Source of the DNA: Sterolibacterium sp052034445
GTDB taxonomy: Bacteria; Pseudomonadota; Gammaproteobacteria; Burkholderiales; Rhodocyclaceae
Assembly: GCA_052034445.1 (NCBI GenBank)
Contig: JBPOIN010000144.1
Location: forward strand, 1-8,821
Length of the DNA stretch: 8,821 nucleotides
Reading direction: 5' to 3'
Below, piece after piece: positions 1 through 6,142 of the stretch (positions are counted from its first letter, which is position 1; every line of letters begins with the position of its first letter). The notes under the pieces are model-generated. The model made no database searches. It was not told where the DNA came from and saw only the letters and a list, made by a program, of their open reading frames with translations. The translations under genes were made by a program, and so were the position numbers.

Positions 1-323
1 ACGAGGGCGAGCTCAAGGAACATGTGGAAACCTATCAGCGCGCCGAGCGCGATTTTCTGCAAAACCACCTGGGGCAGTGGGTTCCGACGCTCTGTGAGCG
101 CATCAAGCAAAACAACGCCTTGCCGTACTACAAAGCCGTGGCCGAATTGCTGAACCGTTTCATCGATCTGGATGGGCGTCATGTGCTTTCAATCGTCGGC
201 CACTCGGTCCAACCGATGCCGCGCGTCGAGCAGATGGGCGATGTACAGATTCACCGCAATTCGATTATCACCACACCGCTGTCGCGGGCGCCGAATGATG
301 ACGACGAGGTCGACGAGTTCTAA
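1..323 (+). CDS. TorD/DmsD-family molybdoenzyme chaperone, C-terminal part
   Basis: The reading frame is open from the window edge (first full codon at 3) to TAA at 321-323, about 106 residues, so the true start lies outside the window. The motif FLQNHLGQWVPTLCERI followed by LPYYKAVAELLNRFIDLD is typical of the C-terminal helices of TorD/DmsD chaperones, where a conserved H-x2-W-hydrophobic segment precedes an aromatic-rich helix. Such proteins bind the twin-arginine signal peptide or apo-form of a molybdenum oxidoreductase in the cytoplasm and help cofactor insertion. The tail after the helices (about 45 residues, ending in the acidic PNDDDEVDEF) is longer than usual. The likely client would be encoded to the left, unseen. 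A GTG at 24 could serve as a start, but the homology runs upstream of it, so I treat the gene as cut by the window edge. The family call is from recalled motifs only. Confidence 0.72.
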   Translation, partial: EGELKEHVETYQRAERDFLQNHLGQWVPTLCERIKQNNALPYYKAVAELLNRFIDLDGRHVLSIVGHSVQPMPRVEQMGDVQIHRNSIITTPLSRAPNDDDEVDEF

Positions 324-360
324 AAAAAAGAGTTGGGTGGATCTCTCATCCGCCCAACTC
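322..360 (-). terminator. Hairpin with U8 tail, intrinsic terminator for leftward transcripts
   Basis: The arms are GAGTTGGGTGG (330-340) and CCGCCCAACTC (350-360), 11 bp with one G-T wobble and a 9-nt loop. Eight A residues (322-329) lie directly left of the left arm. Read on the minus strand this is a GC-rich stem followed by U8, the textbook intrinsic terminator. Read on the plus strand there is no T-run after the stem, so it would be a weak terminator for the chaperone gene, whose stop codon abuts the A-tract. No convincing minus-strand gene ends here, so either it shields the chaperone gene from antisense transcription or it ends an unrecognised leftward RNA. Confidence 0.75.
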
Positions 361-384
361 CAACCTCGTTGATTTCTCAATCAC

Positions 385-447
385 TGTCCTCGTGACTGGG
401 CGGTAAATTGGCAGACACGAGGACAACGCATCTTACTGAAGATGCGT
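385..447. other. Two directly abutting perfect stem-loops
   Basis: Stem 1 pairs TGTCCTCGTG (385-394) with CACGAGGACA (416-425), 10 bp, with a 21-nt loop. Stem 2 pairs ACGCATCTT (426-434) with AAGATGCGT (439-447), 9 bp, with an ACTG loop. No base separates the two stems, so they could stack end to end in RNA or extruded DNA. Neither is followed by a T-run on either strand, so they are not intrinsic terminators. The loop of stem 1 contains TGGGCGG (397-403), a perfect complement of CCGCCCA (350-356) in the nearby terminator arm. The structure is read directly from the sequence. A function is not known. Confidence 0.65.
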
Positions 448-614
448 GCCACAGAATCATCGAGGCCTGAGCAGATGCCCCAATTCGGGTAATCACTTCA
501 GGTTGTGATGGGTTCCGCGTGAAGAAATTAGCACTGCCACAGCGGTGTGTGCCTGACGACTCTGAGTCGAGGCGCTGGTCCTGACAAATTACGGATGTGC
601 GCGTCGCGAGCATC

Positions 615-630
615 CCACAGATCCACAGAT
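615..630. repeat. 8-bp tandem direct repeat, CCACAGAT x2
   Basis: Two perfect head-to-tail copies of CCACAGAT lie 28 bp left of the palindrome at 659-672 and upstream of the predicted promoter. This could be a pair of half-sites for a regulator of the downstream gene, or chance. The second copy partly resembles a DnaA box (ATCCACA core), but nothing else suggests a replication origin. Confidence 0.45.
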
Positions 631-658
631 GTGCCGGTGCAGAGAAAAATAGCGACAC

Positions 659-672
659 AATAGTCGACTATT
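659..672. promoter_or_regulatory. 14-bp perfect palindrome, candidate operator
   Basis: AATAGTCGACTATT is its own reverse complement and covers the likely -35 element of the promoter for the Panacea-domain gene. A perfect dyad at this position is what is expected of a repressor operator, as found in front of many toxin-antitoxin genes. The protein encoded downstream has no visible helix-turn-helix, so the binding protein may be encoded elsewhere. The palindrome itself is certain; the regulatory role is inferred. Confidence 0.55.
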
Positions 673-691
673 TACGTCAACTATGTAAAAT
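664..691 (+). promoter_or_regulatory. Predicted sigma-70 promoter of the Panacea gene
   Basis: A -35-like TCGACT (664-669, four of six matches to TTGACA) is followed after 16 bp by TAAAAT (686-691, five of six matches to TATAAT) with a TG directly before it. Transcription would begin near 697-700, leaving a leader of about 50 nt before the TTG start at 748. This is the most AT-rich stretch of the region. It is a motif match by eye only. Confidence 0.45.
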
Positions 692-736
692 ATCCGCTCT
701 CGATTCGATCAGCGTACCGCTGGATAAACTCGCAAC

Positions 737-741
737 AGGAG
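737..741 (+). promoter_or_regulatory. Ribosome binding site that sets the TTG start
   Basis: AGGAG lies 6 nt before the TTG at 748. No ATG or GTG at the start of the conserved domain has comparable spacing, so this site supports initiation at the rare TTG codon. Confidence 0.65.
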
Positions 742-747
742 CGACTC

Positions 748-1311
748 TTGGACCTTTCGACCGCAAAATCCCCCTATACCGCCACGGACGTGGCCGCCTG
801 GTTCCTGCGCAAGACCAACCATGCCGCAGGCGAGACGATCTCGCATACCAAACTGCAAACCCTGCTGTATTTCGCCGAGGCCTGGTCGCTGGCGGTGCGC
901 GATCGGGCTTTGTTCGATGAAGAACTCATGGCTTGTGGGCACGGGCCCGTGGCGCCGTCGGTATGGGACAAGCTCAGCATCCACGGCTGGAACAATCTCG
1001 GCCCGGATGTGCTGGCGTCGGACGCGCAGTTCGATGACGAAACCAGCGAGCTGCTGACGGATGTATTCAATACCTATGCGGCGCTTGAGAATCCCGTGCT
1101 CGAAGGATTGCCGTTGCGCGACAAACCCTGGAAGGAAGCCCGGCGCGGCGAAGCGCAGTATTCCCTGGCGCGCCATCCGATCGACAAGGCGGCGATGGCC
1201 GCTTTCTACAAGGCCAGTCTCGAGTCCGAAGCCTCGGCGATTCTGGCCACCAAAAACCTTGCCGATGGCCCGGGCGGCTCAAATTCAGGCAAACTCTATT
1301 CTTGTGCCTGA
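748..1311 (+). CDS. Panacea/SocA-like (DUF4065) domain protein, putative antitoxin
   Basis: This is a 187-residue soluble protein with a Panacea (SocA-type, DUF4065) domain over most of its length. The visible signatures are TKLQTLLYFAEAW (34-46), LFDEEL...GHGPVAPSVWD (55-74) and LRDKPWKEAR (123-132), in the order and spacing of the family. Panacea proteins act as antitoxins against many unrelated toxins, and Caulobacter SocA is a proteolysis adaptor for the toxin SocB; other members are phage-related. The domain starts around residue 11, so the TTG start preceded by AGGAG gives a sensible N-terminus. The C-terminal tail after about residue 170 (GPGGSNSG...) is low in complexity and does not look like part of the domain. 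It has no helix-turn-helix and no transmembrane segment. The usual adjacent toxin gene is absent: upstream is a gene-free region and downstream an amidohydrolase. It may be an orphan, may pair with a distant or tiny toxin, or may have another role. Confidence 0.82.
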   Translation: MDLSTAKSPYTATDVAAWFLRKTNHAAGETISHTKLQTLLYFAEAWSLAVRDRALFDEELMACGHGPVAPSVWDKLSIHGWNNLGPDVLASDAQFDDETSELLTDVFNTYAALENPVLEGLPLRDKPWKEARRGEAQYSLARHPIDKAAMAAFYKASLESEASAILATKNLADGPGGSNSGKLYSCA

Positions 1312-1337
1312 TTGCTCCCGATTGTTCCGGATGACGC

Positions 1338-1385
1338 GCGGCGTTAGCCGCTGCTGGAAAGAATGATCCGGATTCAGCGATCCGG
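1338..1385. other. Two small stem-loops between the Panacea and amidohydrolase genes
   Basis: GCGGC-GTTA-GCCGC (1338-1351) and CCGGAT-TCAGCG-ATCCGG (1368-1385) both form short perfect hairpins in the 96-bp gap. No T-run follows either, so termination is doubtful. I see no convincing promoter here, so I cannot tell whether the amidohydrolase-hyp string starts here or is read through from 748. Confidence 0.35.
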
Positions 1386-1397
1386 GCTGACAGGAAT

Positions 1398-1403
1398 AGG
1401 AGG
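1398..1403 (+). promoter_or_regulatory. Strong Shine-Dalgarno site fixing the amidohydrolase start
   Basis: AGGAGG sits 4 nt before the ATG at 1408. An in-frame ATG at 1363 lies before this site and would add 15 residues without family similarity, so 1408 is chosen. Confidence 0.75.
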
Positions 1404-1407
1404 CCAT

Positions 1408-2613
1408 ATGTCACTCGAAGCTTTGCTCGCTGATCTGACGCCGCGTATTGCCGCGTTTCGTCGCGACCTGCATGCGCATCCTGAACTGGCGTTTGGCGAG
1501 TGGCGCACGGCCGATCTGGTTGCCGCGCGCCTCGAAGCGCTTGGTCTGCAGGTCGTTCGCGGTCTGGCCGGCACGGGCGTGGTTGGTAGTCTGAAGATGG
1601 GCAACAGTGCACGCGCCATTGGCTTGCGCGCCGACATGGATGCGCTGCCGCTCGAAGAGCAGAACAATTTTGCCCATCGTTCACAGCACCCGGGACAGAT
1701 GCATGCGTGCGGCCATGACGGCCATACCGCGATGCTGCTCGGCGCGGCCGAGGCCCTCGCGACCCTGATGCGCGCCGCGCGGCAGCAGGGCCGGCCATAT
1801 TTCGACGGCACGGTGCATTTCATCTTCCAGCCCGCCGAAGAGCACGAAGGCGGCGGGCGCGCGATGGTCGAGCAGGGCCTGTTCGAGCGTTTTCCGCTGC
1901 AGGCGGTGTTCGGCTTGCATAACTGGCCTGGCTTGCCGGTCGGCCAGATCAGCATCATGCCGGGCGCCGTGATGGCCGGCGCCGATCGTTTCGAGATCAC
2001 CGTGAGCGGGCGCGGCGGACATGCGGCGATGCCGCATCTGGCGACCGATACGGTGCTGGCCGGCGCGGCACTGGTGCAAGCCTTGCAGGCGCTGGTGAGT
2101 CGCAACACTGATCCCCTCGAACCGGCCGTGTTGTCGGTCACGCGCTTTCATGCCGGGCATGCCGACAACGTGTTGCCCGAACAGGCCTTGCTGGGCGGCA
2201 CCGTGCGCACCTTCAGTCAGAGCCAGCAAGATTTCATGGAGCAGGGCATGCGGCGCATCTGCGCGGGCATCGCGGCGGCGCATGGCGTGCAGATCGAGCT
2301 GCAATATGCCCGGGGTTATCCGCCGACCATCAACACATCGCCAGAAACCGAACTCTGTCGCCGCGCGGCCGATGCCGTTTTCGGTGCGCACCAGGTGCGC
2401 CGCGACAGCAAGCCGAGCATGGGCGCCGAGGATTTTTCCTATCTGCTGCAGCAACGCCCGGGCTGTTATGCCTGGCTCGGCAATGGCATGGGGGCGGGCG
2501 GCTGTCTGTTGCACAGTCCGCATTACGATTTCAACGACGAAATCATCCCGCTGGGCATTCGCTACTGGCTCACGCTGGTCGAACTGGCCTTGCCGGCGGG
2601 CGCCGGAGCTTGA
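1408..2613 (+). CDS. M20D-family metal-dependent amidohydrolase (hippurate/N-acyl-amino-acid hydrolase type)
   Basis: This 401-residue protein has the usual length of M20D amidohydrolases, two-metal cytoplasmic enzymes that hydrolyse amide bonds of N-acyl amino acids (hippurate, N-acetyl-amino acids, indole-acetyl conjugates). Visible landmarks are FRRDLHAHPELAFGE (17-31), LRADMDALPLEE (73-84), the metal motif HACGHDGH (99-106; Cys101, His103), QPAEE (141-145) with the catalytic and metal glutamates, GLHNWP (169-174; His171), SGRGGHAAMPH (200-210) at the start of the dimerisation domain, and LHSPHYDFND (368-377) with the last metal His369. All catalytic positions are intact. The substrate cannot be read from sequence. 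Only 25 bp separate it from hypB, so co-transcription with the hyp genes is likely. It occupies the place where hypA is normally found. A link to hydrogenase maturation is not established; it may simply be a neighbour. Confidence 0.9.
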   Translation: MSLEALLADLTPRIAAFRRDLHAHPELAFGEWRTADLVAARLEALGLQVVRGLAGTGVVGSLKMGNSARAIGLRADMDALPLEEQNNFAHRSQHPGQMHACGHDGHTAMLLGAAEALATLMRAARQQGRPYFDGTVHFIFQPAEEHEGGGRAMVEQGLFERFPLQAVFGLHNWPGLPVGQISIMPGAVMAGADRFEITVSGRGGHAAMPHLATDTVLAGAALVQALQALVSRNTDPLEPAVLSVTRFHAGHADNVLPEQALLGGTVRTFSQSQQDFMEQGMRRICAGIAAAHGVQIELQYARGYPPTINTSPETELCRRAADAVFGAHQVRRDSKPSMGAEDFSYLLQQRPGCYAWLGNGMGAGGCLLHSPHYDFNDEIIPLGIRYWLTLVELALPAGAGA

Positions 2614-2638
2614 CGGCAATGAAGAAAGGAAACCGCTG

Positions 2639-3499
2639 ATGTGCACGACCTGCGGATGTGGCACGGGCGAGACGCGTATCGACGGCCACGCCGAAAACCT
2701 GCCGGCTTCTCCCGCCGGCTCGCCGTATCGGGCCATTGCGCGCGCCAACAGCGCCGGCTCGCTCCAGCAGCATCTGCAGCGTCAACACCATCATGCGCCG
2801 GCCCATGCGCATGCGCCGGGTTTGAGCCGGACGCGCATGGTGCAGATCGAGCAGGACATCCTGGCCAAGAACGATGCGTATGCGGCGCAGAATCGCGCCT
2901 ATTTTGCGGCGCATCGCATCGTCGCCTTCAATCTGGTTTCGAGCCCCGGATCGGGCAAGACCACACTGCTCGTCAAGACCATCGAGCGTCTGCAGGGACG
3001 CCGGGGGCTGGGCGTCATCGAAGGCGACCAGCAGACCAGTTGCGATGCCGAACGCATTCGCGCTACGGGCGCACCAGCCGTCCAGATCAACACCGGCAAG
3101 GGCTGCCATCTCGATGCGCGCATGGTCGGCCAGGCCGTGCAGCGACTCGCGCCTGCCGACGACAGCCTGCTGATGATCGAGAACGTCGGCAATCTGGTGT
3201 GTCCGGCCGCTTTCGATCTTGGCGAACGCTGCAAGGTCGTGATCCTCTCGGTCACCGAAGGCGAGGACAAGCCGCTCAAGTATCCCGACATGTTCCGCGC
3301 CGCGCGCCTGTTGCTGCTCAACAAATGCGACCTGTTGCCGCATCTCGACTTCGACGTTGCACAAGCCATCGCCTATGCACAGCGCGTCAATCCCGGGATT
3401 CAGGTGATCCAGCTGTCGGCCAGGACGGGCAGCGGCATGGACGACTGGCTGGCCTGGATCGAACGACACGTCGCACCGGCCCACCTGTCCGGCGCATGA
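2639..3499 (+). CDS. hypB: Hydrogenase nickel incorporation GTPase HypB
   Basis: HypB is the GTPase that helps deliver nickel to the precursor of the [NiFe]-hydrogenase large subunit, normally together with HypA. The 286-residue product starts with the high-affinity nickel motif CxxCGC (Cys2, Cys5, Cys7). A modest histidine-rich stretch follows (HHHAPAHAHAPG, 50-61). The SIMIBI-class G domain begins at about residue 92: P-loop SSPGSGKT (101-108), GDQQTS (129-134), the G-domain metal site GKGCHLDA (153-160; Cys156, His157) with Cys188 in NLVCP, the guanine-specifying NKCD (228-231), and SA (260-261). All elements are intact. The ATG at 2639 directly precedes the CxxCGC motif, with AAAGGAAA upstream. 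Its last codon overlaps hypF by ATGA, suggesting translational coupling. The odd point is context: no hypA upstream. Confidence 0.97.
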   Translation: MCTTCGCGTGETRIDGHAENLPASPAGSPYRAIARANSAGSLQQHLQRQHHHAPAHAHAPGLSRTRMVQIEQDILAKNDAYAAQNRAYFAAHRIVAFNLVSSPGSGKTTLLVKTIERLQGRRGLGVIEGDQQTSCDAERIRATGAPAVQINTGKGCHLDARMVGQAVQRLAPADDSLLMIENVGNLVCPAAFDLGERCKVVILSVTEGEDKPLKYPDMFRAARLLLLNKCDLLPHLDFDVAQAIAYAQRVNPGIQVIQLSARTGSGMDDWLAWIERHVAPAHLSGA

Positions 3500-5886
3500 T
3501 GCCGGCGCCGTGCGCCCGGCAGATCCGCGTGCGCGGTCGCGTGCAGGGCGTCGGCTACCGGCCGTTTGTCTGGCGTCTGGCGCACGAGCTTGGTCTGCGC
3601 GGCTGGGTGCGCAATGACGCCGAGGGCGTCGAGATCCTCGCGGTCGGTGGGCTGGCGCAGATCGAAGCGCTGTACACCCGGCTGAATGTCGAGGCGCCGC
3701 CTCTTGCGCAGGTCAGCGCCATCGAACTTGGCGTCATGGCGGCGCCTGCCGCAGCCGATGCATTGCCAACGGTCGATTTCAGCATTCTGCCGAGTCGTCC
3801 GGGTGCGTTGTGCACCGAGCCGGCCCACGACAGCGCACCATGCCGCGCTTGTCTGGGCGAGGTTTTCGACCCCGCCAATCGGCGCTGGCGCCATGCCTTT
3901 GCCAGCTGCATGCATTGCGGTCCGCGTTACACGGTCACGCGCGGTCTGCCGTATGACCGCGAACGCACGAGCTATGCGCCTTTTGCTTGGTGTGTGGAGT
4001 GCGCGCGTGAATATGGCGATCCGGCGGCGCGGCGTTTTCATGCCGAAACCATCGGCTGTCCGGATTGCGGCCCGCGTCTGCAGCTGCTCGATGCGCAGGG
4101 TGTTCCACGCGCCGGTGTCGACCCGCTGCGTGGGGCGCTGGATGCCTTGCTGCGCGGCGAGATCCTGGCCCTCAAGGGGCGCGGCGGATTCCAGCTGCTC
4201 TGCGATGCACGCAACGCTGCCGCCGTGACCCGCCTGCGTGAGCGCAAGGAGCGCGCGCAAAAGCCGTTCGCCGTGCTGCTGGCAAATCCGCCATCCGCGG
4301 CGCAATGGGTGGAGGTTGCCGATGCAACGGCCATTGCGCTGCTCGAATCCGCTGCGCGGCCGATCGTCCTGCTGCCCAAGCGGCCGGCGGCGGATATCGA
4401 CCTGCCGGGCCTCGCACCGGGGCTGGATGGCCTCGGCGTGCTGTTGCCCGCCACGCCCTTGCACTATCTGCTGTTCCATGAGGCGGCCGGCCGGCCGTCC
4501 GGCCTGGGCTGGCTGGAACAGGTGCAATCGCTGGCCCTCGTATGTACCTCGGCGAATCCGGGCGGCGAGCCGCTGGTGATCGACAACGCCGCTGCGCTGT
4601 CGCATCTGGCGGATCTGGCGGATGCATTCCTGTTGCATGATCAACACATCGTCATGCGTTGCGACGATAGCGTACTGCAGGTGATTCCCGCATCTTCCGC
4701 GTCCGGAGGGCGCGCGCAATTCATTCGCCGTGCGCGTGGTTATGCGCTGCAGCCGATCGCTCTCGCCGGCGCCGGACCGAATGTGCTGGCGCTGGGCGGC
4801 TGGTACAAGAACACCGTATGCCTGACGCGCGGCCAGCAGGCTTTCGTTTCGCAGCATATCGGCAATCTCGACAACGCCGCGACTTGCGAATATCTCGAAG
4901 AAACGCTGGCACATCTGCTGGCCATCCTCGATGTGCGGCCGGATTGTGTCGCCCATGACCTGCATCCGGATTTCTTCAGCACCCGCCTGGCCGTCGAGTT
5001 TGCGGCGCGCCATGATTTGCCGCTGATCGGTGTGCAACATCACCATGCGCATGTGGCGGCTGTCGTGGCCGAGCATGGCCTACAGGAGCCGGTGATCGGT
5101 CTGGCGCTTGATGGCGTGGGACTGGGGAGCGATGGCGCCGCCTGGGGCGGCGAACTGCTGCGCGTCGAGGGGGCCGCGTGCGCCCGGCTGGGGCATCTGC
5201 AAACCCTGGCGTTGCCGGGCGGCGAGCGCGCGGCGCTGGAGCCCTGGCGCATGGCGGCCTCTGCCTTGCATGCTCTTGGAATGCAGACGCAGATCGCCGC
5301 GCGCTTCGCCACGCAAGCCGCTGCAGCGACCGTCCAGCAAATGCTGGAACGCGGCCTGAACTCACCGCCGACAACCAGCATGGGACGCCATTTCGATGCT
5401 GCAGCGGGATTGCTCGGCGTCTGCAGCCATTCGGCTTACGAAGGGCAGGCCGCCATGCTGCTCGAAACGCTGGCCGCGCGCCATCCCGGGATGGCAAGCA
5501 TGCCGGCGCTGGAGCAGGGCTATCGCATTGACACGCAGGATGGCCGCACGCTGCTCGATCTGCAGCCGCTGTTGCGGCATCTGGCCGGGCTTGCCGATGC
5601 CGCTGAAACAGGGTTTGGCGCGGCGCTGTTTCATGCGACACTCGCAGATGCGCTGGCGGACTGGGCCGGCAGGGCCGCACAGAACAGCGGGATTCGCCTG
5701 GTGGTGTGTGCGGGCGGTTGTTGTCTGAACCGCGTTCTGCTACAGCGCCTGGAGCGGCGGTTGCGTGCGCGTGGTCTGCAATTATTGCAGGCGCGCCAGT
5801 TGCCGCCCAACGACGCTGGCCTGAGCCTCGGTCAGGCCTGGGTGGCGCGCTGTCAGCTGGCGCAAACCCGGCAGCAGAAATCATAG
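3496..5886 (+). CDS. hypF: Carbamoyltransferase HypF
   Basis: HypF starts cyanide-ligand synthesis for [NiFe]-hydrogenase. It cleaves carbamoyl phosphate, makes carbamoyl adenylate and moves the carbamoyl group to the C-terminal Cys of HypE. The 796-residue product has the family's full architecture. An acylphosphatase domain (about 8-95) carries RVRGRVQGVGYRP. Two zinc-finger pairs follow: C116xxC119/C138xxC141 and C166xxC169/C188xxC191. A YrdC-like nucleotide domain (about 205-390) has KGRGGFQLLCDA (227-238) and KERAQKPFAVL. The Kae1-like transferase domain (from about 425) has HHHAH (515-519), DGVGLGSDGAAWGGE (539-553), SMGRHFDAAAGLLG (628-641), CAGGCCLN (738-745) and PPNDAGLSLGQ (770-780). 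Two adjacent ATG codons (3496 and 3499) are possible starts; 3496 gives the ATGA overlap with hypB. No frameshift is seen. Confidence 0.96.
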   Translation: MMPAPCARQIRVRGRVQGVGYRPFVWRLAHELGLRGWVRNDAEGVEILAVGGLAQIEALYTRLNVEAPPLAQVSAIELGVMAAPAAADALPTVDFSILPSRPGALCTEPAHDSAPCRACLGEVFDPANRRWRHAFASCMHCGPRYTVTRGLPYDRERTSYAPFAWCVECAREYGDPAARRFHAETIGCPDCGPRLQLLDAQGVPRAGVDPLRGALDALLRGEILALKGRGGFQLLCDARNAAAVTRLRERKERAQKPFAVLLANPPSAAQWVEVADATAIALLESAARPIVLLPKRPAADIDLPGLAPGLDGLGVLLPATPLHYLLFHEAAGRPSGLGWLEQVQSLALVCTSANPGGEPLVIDNAAALSHLADLADAFLLHDQHIVMRCDDSVLQVIPASSASGGRAQFIRRARGYALQPIALAGAGPNVLALGGWYKNTVCLTRGQQAFVSQHIGNLDNAATCEYLEETLAHLLAILDVRPDCVAHDLHPDFFSTRLAVEFAARHDLPLIGVQHHHAHVAAVVAEHGLQEPVIGLALDGVGLGSDGAAWGGELLRVEGAACARLGHLQTLALPGGERAALEPWRMAASALHALGMQTQIAARFATQAAAATVQQMLERGLNSPPTTSMGRHFDAAAGLLGVCSHSAYEGQAAMLLETLAARHPGMASMPALEQGYRIDTQDGRTLLDLQPLLRHLAGLADAAETGFGAALFHATLADALADWAGRAAQNSGIRLVVCAGGCCLNRVLLQRLERRLRARGLQLLQARQLPPNDAGLSLGQAWVARCQLAQTRQQKS

Positions 5887-5899
5887 CGAGGAAGCGGAT

Positions 5900-6142
5900 A
5901 TGTGTTTGGCTTTACCGGCGCGGCTGGTCGAAATACGCGAACATCAGTTTGGCATCGTCGAACTCGGCGGGGTGCGCAAGGAGATTTCGCTGGCCCTGAT
6001 CGACGACTGTCAGGTGGGCGATTATGTGATTGTGCATGTCGGTTATGCACTCACACGGCTCGACGAGGCCGAGGCGCGGCAGACCCTCGCACTGTTTGCC
6101 GAAGTGCTGGGAGACCAGGCAGAGGCCGCAGGGCCGGCATGA
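5900..6142 (+). CDS. hypC: Hydrogenase assembly chaperone HypC
   Basis: HypC is a small chaperone that binds HypD, carries the Fe(CN)2CO unit and docks to the hydrogenase large-subunit precursor. The 80-residue product begins MCLALP; Cys2 is the invariant iron-binding residue once Met1 is removed. The family motif VIVHVGYALTRLDEAEA (43-59) includes His46, equivalent to the conserved histidine of HypC. Length is normal. It follows hypF after 13 bp, with AGGA about 7 nt before the ATG, and overlaps hypD by ATGA, which suits the fact that HypC and HypD work as a complex. Paralogues such as HybG or HupF share the fold, but the position between hypF and hypD favours HypC. Confidence 0.95.
   Translation: MCLALPARLVEIREHQFGIVELGGVRKEISLALIDDCQVGDYVIVHVGYALTRLDEAEARQTLALFAEVLGDQAEAAGPA

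Larger units (their letters stand above)
361..658. other. Gene-free intergenic stretch, rich in stem-loops
   Basis: I find no supportable protein gene here on either strand. A 93-codon open frame on the minus strand (377-658) has no recognisable domain and an unnatural composition (many Ser, almost no Lys). The stretch is visibly less GC-rich than the flanking genes. Besides the paired stem-loops listed separately, it holds CACTGC/GCGGTG near 534-550 (one wobble), ATCAC/GTGAT around 492-509, and the odd palindrome CGACTC-T-GAGTCG at 557-569. This may be a structured RNA, a decayed mobile element or an ordinary regulatory spacer. Confidence 0.5.

Noticed and set aside
330..360. Possible integron attC site (GTTGGGT...GCCCAAC)
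   Set aside because: The core-like heptamers are in the reverse order for attC (which runs RYYYAAC to GTTRRRY), the element is too short, and it is fully explained as a terminator hairpin.
369..383. FNR-like site TTGAT...ATCA
   Set aside because: The half-sites do not match TTGAT-N4-ATCAA at the correct spacing; only TTGA and TCAA fragments are present.
621..630. DnaA-box-like ATCCACA
   Set aside because: It is a single imperfect match with no cluster of boxes and no origin genes.
377..658. 93-codon minus-strand ORF divergent from the Panacea gene, a possible toxin
   Set aside because: It has no recognisable domain, has a skewed Ser-rich and Lys-poor composition, lacks a clear ribosome binding site, and runs through perfect hairpins that explain the sequence better as DNA or RNA structure.
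1363..1407. Upstream ATG extending the amidohydrolase by 15 residues
   Set aside because: AGGAGG lies directly before the ATG at 1408, and the added residues lack family similarity and overlap a hairpin.
1681..2748. 355-codon minus-strand ORF opposite the amidohydrolase
   Set aside because: It is an antisense shadow; the amidohydrolase retains every catalytic motif.
3400..5076. 558-codon minus-strand ORF opposite hypF
   Set aside because: This is an antisense shadow typical of GC-rich genes. The plus strand encodes an intact, full-length HypF across the same bases.
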